The notes under the pieces are model-generated. The model made no database searches. It was given only the letters and a program-made list of their open reading frames with translations, and had not been told where the DNA came from. Position numbers and translations under genes: made by a program. A stretch of 55,378 nt of DNA from Candidatus Accumulibacter meliphilus (lineage in GTDB: Bacteria; Pseudomonadota; Gammaproteobacteria; Burkholderiales; Rhodocyclaceae), in contig QPGA01000004.1 in assembly GCA_003332265.1 (NCBI GenBank), positions 85,614-140,991 of the forward strand, written 5' to 3'. The first letter of the stretch is position 1. Each line of letters begins with the position of its first letter. This document shows, piece after piece, positions 1 to 8,554 of the stretch.

Positions 1-229
<229 letters not shown>

Positions 230-376
230 TCGTTCGCACCAGAAACGCGCTGTTTGGCGTTTTGAAACCGCGGACAGCCGATGACTCTTGTGTTGCGAGT
301 CCAGATTTGAAAGCTCTCCCGATTCGTTTGCAGCGTCGATGCATTTTTCGACCGCGCAGCAGCGCTCCCTACCGTC

Positions 377-3300
377 ATGGCCTTGCACGTGTATAAGCCT
401 GGCGACGCGCCGGCGCCAGAACAGCAAGCCCAGCGCAGCGTTTTTTCCTGGACCGAGGAGTTGCGTCAGGTGACGATGGCGGTCAGCAAAAAGGATCGCA
501 GTCCAGCAGCCAATCGCCAGCGCCTCTTCTATCTCTTGCAGTGGACCACCGACGCACGCGGTTTTGGGGTTACGGTCAACAAAGGTCGCGATCCGGAAAG
601 CGCCGAGGAACTGTGGAGCCTGGATCGTGCGCTGAGCAAGCCGCCGCGTTTCGTCAGTGACGAAGATCGTGTGATTCTGCGCCTCCTGTGGGCCGAGCGC
701 TCTTTCGATACCGGCCTGCGGGCTTTTGGCCTCGGACCCGCACACGGCAGTGAGGTGCTGCAATTGATGGCCGAGACTGGCCGTTTGTGCCGCAAGGACG
801 ACTTTTCCAGCCTTACCCTGGCGGTGGCGCGTCCGGCCGTGGTCAGTTGGCTGGTCAATGAGCAGGGGCGCCGGGTACCGCTGTTGACTCCGGAACCGGA
901 GGAATGCCTGGTCATTCCCTTGCCGGCACCGTGGTACCTCGACCTCGACCGGCGACTGATCGGGCCTTTGCAGGTGGATGGCAATCCGGCCGTCGTCGCG
1001 CGCCTGTTCTCCTTGCCACCCCTGTCGGCAACGGCCGCAGCGCTGGTTGGCGAGGCCTTGAGCGAACCGGCGCGTGCATTGCCCACTGCCGCCGAGACGG
1101 CCAGCGTCAATCTGCGCAGCATCGTTGCCGAACCACTTCCGGTGCTCCGCCTGCAGACCCTGAACACCCACGGCAACCGTAGTTGGCGAGACTACGTTGC
1201 GACCTTCAGCGGTGGCACTTTCGACGTCGCCTTGCCGGTTTTCCGTTATGCCGATGTCGAGGTGAAACCCGACGATACGCGCGATTTCTCGATTCTGGCG
1301 AGCGGCGAGATGGTTCGCGTCGAGCGTCAGCGCGCGCGCGAAGAGCAGTGGATGGACGAGTCGACCGCCTGCGGTCTCGAGAAGATTCCGGGCTACGTGC
1401 TGCAAACTTTCGGCAGGCCGCCGGACAATGCCTATGGACTGGCCGTCGAGAGCCTGTGGTCAGCTTTCATGCACGACGAGCTGCCGCGTCTGCGCCGTGC
1501 CGGCTGGCAGATCGAGTTCGCCGACGATTTTCGCCATCGCCAGCTCGAAGTCGAGGCCTGGGATGCAGACCTCGTCGAGTCTGAAAATGGCTGGTTCGAC
1601 CTGGACATGGGCATTTTCGTTGAAGGCGAACGCCTGCCGCTGGCGCCGCTGCTTGCCGCACTCTTTCGCCGTGACGGGCGCTGGCTGGAGACCACGCAGC
1701 TGGCGGAAATTGCCGATGCCGAGATGATCGAGCTGGTGACGCCGACCGGACAGCGCGTGCGGGCACCGGCCTGGCGCTTGAAACCGCTGGCGGCGACGCT
1801 GATCGATCTTTTCGACGGTTTTTCCAGCGGCACATCCCTGCGCCTGTCGCGTTTCGATGCCCCGCGTCTGGCGGAGCTCAACGATAGCAGCCGCTGGGAG
1901 TTCCGGGGGCAGCGCGATGTCCTGGCGCTGGCCGATCAGCTGAGCGCAGCGCAGGGCATTGCGCATATCGATCCTCCCGCTGGACTGGGCCTGGAATTGC
2001 GCCACTACCAGACCGAAGGGCTTGCCTGGCTGCAATTTCTGCGCGCCCAGAACCTCTCCGGAATTCTTGCCGACGACATGGGTCTCGGCAAAACCGCGCA
2101 GACACTGGCGCACCTGTTGCTCGAAAAGGAGGCTGGGCGGCTCGATCGCCCGGCCTTGATCGTCCTGCCGACCTCCTTGATCTTCAACTGGAAAAACGAA
2201 GCGGCGCGCTTTGCGCCCGGCCTGTCGATCCTCTCGCTGCACGGTCCCGAACGCAAGAGCCGCTTTGCCCAGATCGCTCAACACGACGTCGTGCTGACTA
2301 CCTACCCCCTGCTCTGGCGTGACGCCGGGCAACTGACCAAACACCGCTACCATCTGCTGATTCTCGACGAGGCGCAAACCGTCAAGAATGCGCGCAGTCA
2401 GGGTGCCGAGGTGGTGCGCAAGATTATCACCCGGCATCGCCTGTGCCTGACCGGTACGCCTCTGGAAAACCACCTCGGCGAGCTCTGGAGTCAGTTCGAT
2501 TTCCTGCTGCCGGGTTTTCTTGGCAGCAACCAAAACTTCACCAAGTATTGGCGCACGCCGATCGAAAAGCAGGACGACGCGCAGCGGCGTGACCTCCTCT
2601 CGCGCCGCCTGCGGCCCTTCATCCTGCGCCGCAAGAAAGAGGAGGTGGCGCGCGAGTTGCCGCCGAAAACGATCATCGTGCGCAGGGTCGAACTCGCCGG
2701 CAGCCAGCGCGATTTGTACGAAACAGTACGTGTGGCGATGGACGAGAAAGTGCGTGTGGAAATCGCCAGCAAGGGTTTCAACCGCAGCCAGATCGTCATT
2801 CTGGACGCGCTGCTGAAGTTGCGTCAGGTCTGTTGCGATCCACGCCTGGTCAAGGCCAAGGCCGCGCAGAAAGTCAGGGAGCGCGCCAAGCTCGATCTGT
2901 TGATGACCATGCTCCCCGAGCAGGTCGAAGAGGGTCGGCGGATTCTGCTCTTCTCGCAGTTCACCAGCATGCTGGCGCTGATCGAACAAGAACTCCAGCT
3001 GGCCGGCATTGGCTACGTTCTGCTCACCGGCGATACCAAGGATCGTGAAGCGCAGATCAGCCGTTTTCAGACTGGCGACGTGCCGGTTTTCCTTATCAGC
3101 CTGAAGACCGGGGGGGTCGGACTCAATCTGACCGCTGCCGATACCGTCATCCACTACGATCCCTGGTGGAACCCGGCGGTGGAGAATCAGGCCACTGATC
3201 GCGCTCATCGTCTCGGCCAGGACAAGCCGGTATTCGTCTACAAGTTGATTATCGCCGGCAGCATCGAGGAGAAGATCCTTGCCCTGCAGGAACGCAAGGC

Positions 3301-3397
3301 TGCACTTGCGGCGAGTATTCTTGCCGCAGACAGGAGCGTGGGCGCCAAGTTTGGCAGCGAGGACATCGCTGCGCTGTTTGCGCCGCTCCCCAGCTGA
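377..3397 (+). CDS. SNF2/Rad54-family DEAD/DEAH-box helicase, probably lacking its N-terminus
   Basis: This 1006-residue protein is an SNF2-type ATP-dependent DNA translocase. The C-terminal half has the full motor: motif I DMGLGKT near residue 568, DEAQ box near 664-667, LTGTPLENHLGELWSQ (motif III region), and the second lobe with FSQFTSMLALIEQEL, TGDTKDR, KTGGVGLNLTAAD and DRAHRLGQ. The N-terminal half is the less conserved bacterial SNF2-associated region. Family members of this type usually begin with a SWIM zinc finger (CxC...CxH), which I do not find here. The frame stays open upstream to 311 with no other start codon, and the intron ends at about 229. The gene may therefore be 5'-truncated, with ATG 377 only the first available start. 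No clear Shine-Dalgarno sequence precedes it. Its cellular role (chromosome remodelling, repair) is not shown by the context. Confidence 0.85.
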   Translation: MALHVYKPGDAPAPEQQAQRSVFSWTEELRQVTMAVSKKDRSPAANRQRLFYLLQWTTDARGFGVTVNKGRDPESAEELWSLDRALSKPPRFVSDEDRVILRLLWAERSFDTGLRAFGLGPAHGSEVLQLMAETGRLCRKDDFSSLTLAVARPAVVSWLVNEQGRRVPLLTPEPEECLVIPLPAPWYLDLDRRLIGPLQVDGNPAVVARLFSLPPLSATAAALVGEALSEPARALPTAAETASVNLRSIVAEPLPVLRLQTLNTHGNRSWRDYVATFSGGTFDVALPVFRYADVEVKPDDTRDFSILASGEMVRVERQRAREEQWMDESTACGLEKIPGYVLQTFGRPPDNAYGLAVESLWSAFMHDELPRLRRAGWQIEFADDFRHRQLEVEAWDADLVESENGWFDLDMGIFVEGERLPLAPLLAALFRRDGRWLETTQLAEIADAEMIELVTPTGQRVRAPAWRLKPLAATLIDLFDGFSSGTSLRLSRFDAPRLAELNDSSRWEFRGQRDVLALADQLSAAQGIAHIDPPAGLGLELRHYQTEGLAWLQFLRAQNLSGILADDMGLGKTAQTLAHLLLEKEAGRLDRPALIVLPTSLIFNWKNEAARFAPGLSILSLHGPERKSRFAQIAQHDVVLTTYPLLWRDAGQLTKHRYHLLILDEAQTVKNARSQGAEVVRKIITRHRLCLTGTPLENHLGELWSQFDFLLPGFLGSNQNFTKYWRTPIEKQDDAQRRDLLSRRLRPFILRRKKEEVARELPPKTIIVRRVELAGSQRDLYETVRVAMDEKVRVEIASKGFNRSQIVILDALLKLRQVCCDPRLVKAKAAQKVRERAKLDLLMTMLPEQVEEGRRILLFSQFTSMLALIEQELQLAGIGYVLLTGDTKDREAQISRFQTGDVPVFLISLKTGGVGLNLTAADTVIHYDPWWNPAVENQATDRAHRLGQDKPVFVYKLIIAGSIEEKILALQERKAALAASILAADRSVGAKFGSEDIAALFAPLPS

Positions 3398-3404
3398 GGC
3401 CTCG

Positions 3405-3797
3405 TTGTCGCCGCGGCTACTGCAGCAGTTCCTTTCCTTTGCCCTGATTGGCCTGCTTGGCACGGCTGCTCATTTCCTCGTTCTCTACGTCCTCGTATCG
3501 CAGCTTGACTTCGGCCCGGTGTCGGCGTCGAGCGTGGGCGCCGTGACCGGCGCCCTGGTCAATTACGGCCTCAACTACCGGCTCACTTTCCGCAGCCAAA
3601 AAAAACATCGCGATGCGCTCCCCAAATTCCTGGTCGTGGCCAGCGGGGGCTGGTTGCTGAATGGCCTGCTCATGGCTATCCTGTTGTCCCGACTCGACAT
3701 TCACTATCTGCTGGTGCAAGTCATCGTTACCAGTCTGGTTCTGGTCTGGAACTTCCTCGCCAACCGCTTCTGGACGTTCAGAGAACGCGCTGGCTAG
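3405..3797 (+). CDS. GtrA-like membrane protein
   Basis: This is a small polytopic protein of about 130 residues with four hydrophobic segments (FALIGLLGTAAHFLVLYVLV, a VGAVTGALVNYGLNY region, WLLNGLLMAILL, LVQVIVTSLVLVWNFLANRFWTF). It matches the GtrA family, in which members help flip or present polyprenyl-phosphate-linked sugars. The TTG at 3405, eight bases after the helicase stop codon, gives a family-length protein starting MSPRLLQQFLSFALIG. An upstream ATG at 3279 lies wholly inside the helicase gene and would add a non-hydrophobic leader, so I reject it. The next gene is a GtrB-like glycosyltransferase, the usual partner, which supports the call. Confidence 0.75.
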   Translation: MSPRLLQQFLSFALIGLLGTAAHFLVLYVLVSQLDFGPVSASSVGAVTGALVNYGLNYRLTFRSQKKHRDALPKFLVVASGGWLLNGLLMAILLSRLDIHYLLVQVIVTSLVLVWNFLANRFWTFRERAG

Positions 3798-3904
3798 CGC
3801 GTCCGGAGCCGCTGTTCCTGGCAGTGATTGCCGAGTGAAGCCGACGCCGCCATTCTGCGCAAGCGACGTATTCCTTTTCGATCCCACATAGGCAGGTGCC
3901 ACCG

Positions 3905-4960
3905 ATGACCAGAGGACCCGCGGCAAGCGCGGATTCGCCAGCCACTCTGGCGGAACGAAGCAGGCTCAGCCCACGCGCGGATGATGCTCTGCCCAGCATT
4001 TCGATTGTTGCGCCTGCCTATAACGAGCAGGAAGTGATCCTTGAGTTTCATCGGCGCGTCAGCGAGAACCTGCGCGCCATTGGTGCTCCCTACGAGCTGG
4101 TGCTGGTCAACGACGGCAGCAGCGACCACACGCTGGCGTTGATGCACGCCTTGCAGGCGGACGATCCACAGGTGATGGTGGTCGACCTGTCGCGGAACTT
4201 CGGCAAGGAAATCGCGCTCAGTGCCGGCCTCGATCATTGCAGTGGCGAGGTGGTGGTCGTTCTCGATGCCGACCTGCAGGATCCCCCCGAGCTGATTCCG
4301 GAGATGCTCAAGGGCTGGCGCGAGGGTTACGACGTCATCTACGGCGTGCGCAGCGACCGTGCGGGAGAAAGCTGGCTGAAGAAAGCGACGGCGCAGCTTT
4401 TCTATCGTCTTATCGGCAGCGTAAGCCGCGTCGAGATTCCCCGCGACACCGGTGATTTTCGCCTGATGACGCGGCGGGTGGTACGCGAACTGTCGCGGCT
4501 GCGTGAGGAACATCGCTTCATGAAGGGGCTGTTCGCCTGGGTCGGCTTTCCCTCGCGGCCGCTCGTCTATCGGCGTAGTCCGCGCCTGGCCGGGGTCACC
4601 AAATGGAATTACTGGAAGCTTTGGAACCTGGCTCTCGAGGGGATTACCTCCTTCACCATCGCGCCCTTGAAAATTGCCAGCTATCTGGGCCTTTCGGTTG
4701 CTTTCCTGTCCTTGTTGTACGCTGCCTTCGTGATCTGGAAGACCTTGATGTACGGTGACCCGGTTCGAGGTTACCCCTCGCTGCTGGTAGCGGTGCTCTT
4801 CCTTGGCGGCGTGCAGCTGATCGCGGTGGGCGTTCTCGGTGAGTACATTGGACGGATTTTCAACGAGGTCAAGGGACGTCCGCTGTATCTGGTCAATCGC
4901 ATCCTCCCGTCGCAGTTGCACAGCACAACGACGCCCACTTCAGCGAGCGACGCAAGCTGA
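3905..4960 (+). CDS. GtrB/ArnC-like polyprenyl-phosphate glycosyltransferase (GT2)
   Basis: This is a family 2 glycosyltransferase that would move a sugar from a nucleotide donor to undecaprenyl phosphate at the inner face of the cytoplasmic membrane. The N-terminal GT-A domain shows ISIVAPAYNEQEVI, LVNDGSSD, LSRNFGKEIALSAGLDH, LDADLQDPPELIPEML (DAD metal and donor site) and DTGDFRLMTRRV. The C-terminal third has two membrane segments (YLGLSVAFLSLLYAAFVI and LLVAVLFLGGVQLIAVGVLG) followed by the GEYIGRI motif typical of DPM1/GtrB enzymes. ATG 3905 is chosen because GCAGG lies about eight bases upstream; a GTG at 3896 would add three residues. The gene pairs with the GtrA-like gene just upstream. 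The sugar cannot be inferred. Confidence 0.85.
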   Translation: MTRGPAASADSPATLAERSRLSPRADDALPSISIVAPAYNEQEVILEFHRRVSENLRAIGAPYELVLVNDGSSDHTLALMHALQADDPQVMVVDLSRNFGKEIALSAGLDHCSGEVVVVLDADLQDPPELIPEMLKGWREGYDVIYGVRSDRAGESWLKKATAQLFYRLIGSVSRVEIPRDTGDFRLMTRRVVRELSRLREEHRFMKGLFAWVGFPSRPLVYRRSPRLAGVTKWNYWKLWNLALEGITSFTIAPLKIASYLGLSVAFLSLLYAAFVIWKTLMYGDPVRGYPSLLVAVLFLGGVQLIAVGVLGEYIGRIFNEVKGRPLYLVNRILPSQLHSTTTPTSASDAS

Positions 4961-5022
4961 CCAGCTGGCCAGGCCGTGTGCCGTCGGGCGATGAGCTTGT
5001 GGCGTGATAAAATCGTCGCTCT

Positions 5023-5223
5023 ATGGAACTCGTGATCAATGGCGAAAGCCGCCAATTTCCCTCGCCGCTGACGGTTGCCGAACTGGTTGCTGCCCTGAAC
5101 CACGCCGGCAAGCGGATCGCTGTCGAGCGCAACGGCGACATCGTTGCGCGCGGTCGTCACGCCGAAACGGCGCTGGCTGACGGTGATCGTATCGAGATCG
5201 TCGTTGCCGTCGGCGGTGGCTGA
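5023..5223 (+). CDS. thiS: Sulfur carrier protein ThiS
   Basis: This 66-residue ubiquitin-like sulfur carrier works in thiazole formation for thiamine synthesis. It starts [12 protein letters not shown] and ends in VVAVGGG. The terminal Gly-Gly is the site that is adenylated and converted to the thiocarboxylate. Length and ending match the family exactly. The stop codon is 25 bases before thiG, the enzyme that accepts the sulfur from ThiS, so the two form a cotranscribed pair. A possible -10 element (TAAAAT, 5008-5013) lies just upstream. No TPP riboswitch fits in the 62-base upstream gap. Confidence 0.92.
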   Translation: MELVINGESRQFPSPLTVAELVAALNHAGKRIAVERNGDIVARGRHAETALADGDRIEIVVAVGGG

Positions 5224-5248
5224 GCCTCACTCGGAAAGACCAGGACGC

Positions 5249-6043
5249 ATGCAAGCATCTCCCCACAGCCTGACGATTGCCGGCAAGACCTATCGTTCGC
5301 GCCTGCTCGTCGGCACCGGCAAGTACCAGGATTTCGCCGCGACGCGGGCGGCGATCGATGCCTCCGGCGCCGAGATCGTCACCGTCGCCATCCGGCGCAC
5401 CAACATCGGCCAGAACGCCGGCGAGCCGAACCTGCTCGACGTCCTGCCGCCCTCGCAGTTCACCATCCTGCCGAACACCGCTGGCTGCTACACGGCCGAT
5501 GACGCGGTGCGCACCCTGCGTCTGGCGCGCGAACTGCTCGATGGGCATCCGCTGTGCAAGCTGGAAGTCCTGGGCGATCCGGGCAATCTGTTCCCGAACA
5601 TGCCGGAAACGCTCAAGGCGGCGGCAACGCTGGTCAAGGAAGGCTTCGCGGTGATGGTCTACTGCGCCGACGACCCCATTCAGGCGAAGATGCTCGAGGA
5701 AATTGGCTGCATCGCGGTGATGCCGCTGGCTTCGCTGATCGGCTCGGGGATGGGCATCGTCAATCCCTGGAATCTGCGCCTGATCATCGACCAGGCCAAG
5801 GTGCCGGTGCTGGTCGATGCCGGGGTCGGTACCGCTTCCGACGCGGCGATCGCCATGGAACTCGGTTGCGACGGCGTGCTGATGAACACCGCCATCGCCC
5901 ACGCCCGCGATCCGCGGCTGATGGCCAGCGCCATGAAGAAGGCCGTCGAGGCCGGGCGCGAGGCCTTTCTCGCCGGGCGCATGGCGCGCAAGTTCTACTC
6001 GGCCGATCCCTCGTCGCCGACGATCGGTCTGATCGGTTCCTAG
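5249..6043 (+). CDS. thiG: Thiazole synthase ThiG
   Basis: This 264-residue TIM-barrel enzyme condenses 1-deoxy-xylulose-5-phosphate, dehydroglycine and ThiS-bound sulfur to thiazole phosphate. The sequence has LLVGTGKY at the N-terminus and RRTNIG, followed by [61 protein letters not shown] and [11 protein letters not shown], all family hallmarks. The Schiff-base lysine lies in the CKLEVLGD segment. Start ATG 5249 is chosen because it gives the standard length; the open frame upstream lies in thiS. It is followed after two bases by trmB, a common betaproteobacterial order. Confidence 0.95.
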   Translation: MQASPHSLTIAGKTYRSRLLVGTGKYQDFAATRAAIDASGAEIVTVAIRRTNIGQNAGEPNLLDVLPPSQFTILPNTAGCYTADDAVRTLRLARELLDGHPLCKLEVLGDPGNLFPNMPETLKAAATLVKEGFAVMVYCADDPIQAKMLEEIGCIAVMPLASLIGSGMGIVNPWNLRLIIDQAKVPVLVDAGVGTASDAAIAMELGCDGVLMNTAIAHARDPRLMASAMKKAVEAGREAFLAGRMARKFYSADPSSPTIGLIGS

Positions 6044-6045
6044 GC

Positions 6046-6792
6046 ATGGACGATCAGCAGGCCGATCGCAGCGTCGGTCGGCCCGGACATATCCGTAGTT
6101 TCGTACTTCGCCAGGGGCGCGTCTCGGCCGCCCAGCAGCGCTACCGCGAAGCGATGATGGGCCGCATCGGCGTTCCCTACGTCGCCGCGCGCGTCGATCT
6201 CGATGCCGTCTTCGGACGCTCGGCACCACAGATCCTGGAAATTGGCTTCGGCATGGGCGAGACTTCGGCGACCATTGCCGCCCGCCATCCGGAACAGGAT
6301 TATCTGGGTATCGAAGTGCACACGCCTGGCGTTGGCAGCCTGTGCAAACTGGTTGCCGAGATGGGGCTGGCCAATCAGCGCATCATTCAGCACGACGCGG
6401 TCGAGGTGCTGCGCGAGATGATCGCGCCGGCGACGCTGGCCGGCATTCACATTTTTTTCCCCGACCCCTGGCCGAAGAAGCGCCATCACAAGCGACGCCT
6501 GCTGCAGCCGGCGCTGGTCAGCCTGTTGGCCAGCCGCTTGCGTCCGGGCGGCTACCTGCACAGTGCAACCGATTGGCAGGACTATGCAGAGCAGATGCTG
6601 GTCGTGCTCTCATCGGAAGCGCTGCTGGAAAACACCGCGTCAGGTTTTGCGCCGCGCCCGGACTACCGCCCGCAAACCAAGTTCGAGCAGCGTGGCCTGC
6701 GGCTTGGGCACGGCGTTTGGGATCTGGTTTTTCGGCGGCGGTACGACTCAATCGACAAGCCGGAAAGTGACCGGCAGGATCAACTCCCGTGA
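6046..6792 (+). CDS. trmB: tRNA (guanine-N7)-methyltransferase TrmB
   Basis: This is an SAM-dependent enzyme that methylates G46 in the variable loop of tRNAs. It has 248 residues. The SAM-binding region reads [15 protein letters not shown] and [13 protein letters not shown], and the signature [15 protein letters not shown] identifies TrmB. ATG 6046 lies two bases after the thiG stop. An apparent N-terminal extension back to 5554 is only an open frame through thiG. The last 45 bases overlap the 3' end of the convergent tonB-like gene; the terminal residues after VFRRRYDS look unconserved and may reflect a read-through extension of the family's usual end. Confidence 0.92.
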   Translation: MDDQQADRSVGRPGHIRSFVLRQGRVSAAQQRYREAMMGRIGVPYVAARVDLDAVFGRSAPQILEIGFGMGETSATIAARHPEQDYLGIEVHTPGVGSLCKLVAEMGLANQRIIQHDAVEVLREMIAPATLAGIHIFFPDPWPKKRHHKRRLLQPALVSLLASRLRPGGYLHSATDWQDYAEQMLVVLSSEALLENTASGFAPRPDYRPQTKFEQRGLRLGHGVWDLVFRRRYDSIDKPESDRQDQLP

Positions 6793-7302
6793 GTACGCCC
6801 AGTTCACCTTGCCCATCGCCCAGGCCGCTCTTTCGGCGGCCTTGTCGAGAATCGCATGGCCGCTGCTGACGCCGACATGGACGTCAGTAATGCTGCCGTC
6901 GGCGCTGACGGTGAGGATCAGGCGAACTTCGCCTTCGATGCCGCGGGCGACGGCTTCCTCCGGGTAGTAAAGATGTTCCGAAAGCTTGCGTTGCGCCGCT
7001 TCGACGTCGTGCCGGGCGGCTGCCCTGGCTACCGGCTTGGCGCGTGGCGTCCGCACTTTCGGGGGCGGCGGTGGTTTGACGACGGGCGGGGACTCGGTGC
7101 TCGCCAGGGTATTTTTCAACAGCGGTTCGGCGCTGACCTGCGGCGGCTTGACCGGCAGGCGTAACATCGCTTGCAGGATCGGCTGTGGCGGCGGTGGGCT
7201 GCGCTTGAACGCTTCCGAAAGGAGCAGGCTGGCGTGCAGGGCGAGCGACAGGGCGAGGGCAAGAATCAGGCTGGACGGCATGGGCTTGCCATTGTGAACC
7301 AA
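6748..7302 (-). CDS. TonB-family energy transducer protein
   Basis: This is a 184-residue inner-membrane-anchored periplasmic protein. An N-terminal membrane helix ([19 protein letters not shown], about residues 10-28) is followed by a proline-rich periplasmic linker ([19 protein letters not shown]) and a C-terminal TonB domain with [17 protein letters not shown] and [20 protein letters not shown]. Such proteins pass proton-motive energy to outer-membrane receptors. No exbB/exbD or receptor is adjacent, so the partner is unknown. ATG 7281 (MPSSL) would remove seven residues. The gene is convergent with trmB and overlaps it by 45 bases. Confidence 0.8.
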   Translation of the reverse strand: MVHNGKPMPSSLILALALSLALHASLLLSEAFKRSPPPPQPILQAMLRLPVKPPQVSAEPLLKNTLASTESPPVVKPPPPPKVRTPRAKPVARAAARHDVEAAQRKLSEHLYYPEEAVARGIEGEVRLILTVSADGSITDVHVGVSSGHAILDKAAERAAWAMGKVNWAYSRELILPVTFRLVD

Positions 7303-7358
7303 AAAGCGTGCAACGGAACAGACAGACCCGCGCTGTCGGGTCCGCAGGGAGAAGGCGA

Positions 7359-8489
7359 ATGAGGTACGTCGAGAGTTGCTTGTACTGCACCCTTGGCAGA
7401 TGGCTGTTGCTGGTTTGCTGCGTTCTGGCTGGGTCGGCGTCGGCGCAGATGTCTACGGCAAGCCCGGATCCGTTCACTTTCGGTTACGCGGTCGAACGCG
7501 GCGACTTGCGTACCGTGACCCGCTGGCTCGACGAAGGCCTGGACCCCGAGTACCAGGCCGCGCAAATTGGCACGGGTTTGATGGTCGCCGCCTGGTATGG
7601 TCACGTCGAGATGATGGCCCTGTTCGTCGAACGCGGCGCCGATGTGCGGCGCAGCAACCGCAACGGCGAGCAGGCACTGCAATTGGCCGCCTGGGGCGGG
7701 CATCGCGAAGCAATGCGCTGGCTTCTGGAGCACGGCGCGCCACTCGAACGCCAGGGCAACAATTGGGGGGCGCTGCATTACGCGGTATTCAACGGCCACC
7801 AGCAGCTGGTCGAGGACCTGATCGCGCGTGGGGCCAACGTCAACGCGCTTTCGCCGAACCTGTCGACGCCGCTGATCCTGGCTGCCCGCGAAGGCCGCGA
7901 CGAAGTGGCACGGCGGCTGCTCGAGTCGGGGGCCGATGCCACGGCCAGGAACGACTGGGGTGACAGCGCCCTGACCATGGCCATGCGCTACGACCATCTG
8001 CGCCTGGCGAAAATGATTTCGTCACCGGAGGAGTTCGAAATTGCGGTCAAGGCGCCGAAGGAGAGCTTTGGTGAAGCCGTCCGTTCGGCCGCCGTTCCTC
8101 CCGAGATTGACGTGATCCTGAAGGAGATTCGTGCTGCCGAAGCGGAAGGCAGGTCGAGTGTGGACCTGCACAAACAACTCCTGGCGACGACCAGGGCTCT
8201 GCAGGCTAGCAGCGCCAGACCGGCCGTTCAGAAAGCGATGCCGCGTCCTTACATACCGCCGTCGATGGTCATCACCGCCCGGCGTGGTCGGCCGGGCGCC
8301 GAGCGTGCGCAACTGATGGTCGAAGGCCAAGTTGCCGGGCAAGGCGTCGCGGCAACGCCTGCCGGCACCGGTGAGGCGGCGAGTTCGGCACAACCGTCGT
8401 CAGCACAAAGCGCGGCTGCGCCGCAGGTGTCGGATGTCGGACTTGCTGCGCCAGATTCGCCTCGCCGAGGCGCAGGGACAAGCCGCTGA
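7359..8489 (+). CDS. Exported ankyrin-repeat protein, frameshifted near the C-terminus
   Basis: The annotated frame gives 376 residues. A signal peptide (LGRWLLLVCCVLAGSASAQ) is followed by about five ankyrin repeats between roughly residues 45 and 220, with units such as GLMVAAWYGHVEMMALFVER and STPLILAAREGRDEVARRLL. A linker then leads to a helical segment, VILKEIRAAEAEGRSSVDLH. ATG 7359 has a good GGGAGAAGG ribosome site. The last 18 residues (from about 8436) are probably out of frame: a 7-base duplication at 8428-8441 shifts the reading. Without it the protein would run to 8537-region stop at 8535 as 389 residues, ending in a second copy of the helical segment. The role is presumably periplasmic protein interaction; no function is known to me. 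Confidence 0.75.
   Translation: MRYVESCLYCTLGRWLLLVCCVLAGSASAQMSTASPDPFTFGYAVERGDLRTVTRWLDEGLDPEYQAAQIGTGLMVAAWYGHVEMMALFVERGADVRRSNRNGEQALQLAAWGGHREAMRWLLEHGAPLERQGNNWGALHYAVFNGHQQLVEDLIARGANVNALSPNLSTPLILAAREGRDEVARRLLESGADATARNDWGDSALTMAMRYDHLRLAKMISSPEEFEIAVKAPKESFGEAVRSAAVPPEIDVILKEIRAAEAEGRSSVDLHKQLLATTRALQASSARPAVQKAMPRPYIPPSMVITARRGRPGAERAQLMVEGQVAGQGVAATPAGTGEAASSAQPSSAQSAAAPQVSDVGLAAPDSPRRGAGTSR
8428..8441. repeat. 7-bp tandem duplication (TGTCGGA x2) causing a frameshift
   Basis: TGTCGGA occurs twice in direct tandem (8428-8434 and 8435-8441). Removing one unit joins QVSD directly to LLRQIRLAEAQGQ in the +1 frame and continues open to the TGA at 8533-8535. This explains why the ankyrin gene's frame stops early at 8489 while a conserved-looking helix continues in another frame. 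It may be a true slippage mutation or phase-variable site, or an assembly or sequencing error. Confidence 0.8.
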
Positions 8490-8535
8490 CGACCTCCGGC
8501 AGCAGCTTTACCAGGCGGTCCAAGGGATGCAGTGA
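8442..8535 (+). pseudogene. Out-of-frame C-terminal remnant of the ankyrin-repeat gene
   Basis: The frame downstream of the duplication reads LLRQIRLAEAQGQAADDLR and then QQLYQAVQGMQ before the stop. It mirrors the in-frame upstream segment ILKEIRAAEAEGRSSVDLH...LLATTRALQ, with the same spacing of Ile/Leu, Arg, Ala-Glu and terminal Gln. The similarity shows that this stretch is coding sequence belonging to the same gene rather than chance. Confidence 0.7.
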
Positions 8536-8554
8536 TCAGTAAGCTGGTTTCTCT

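Noticed and set aside
1460-3463. 667-residue open frame on the minus strand
   Set aside because: It is antisense to the SNF2 helicase, whose motifs are clear; the antisense product has no recognisable domain and reflects GC-rich codon bias.
4961-5022. TPP riboswitch before thiS
   Set aside because: The gap is 62 bases, too short, and the conserved CTGAGA and ACCTGA elements are absent.
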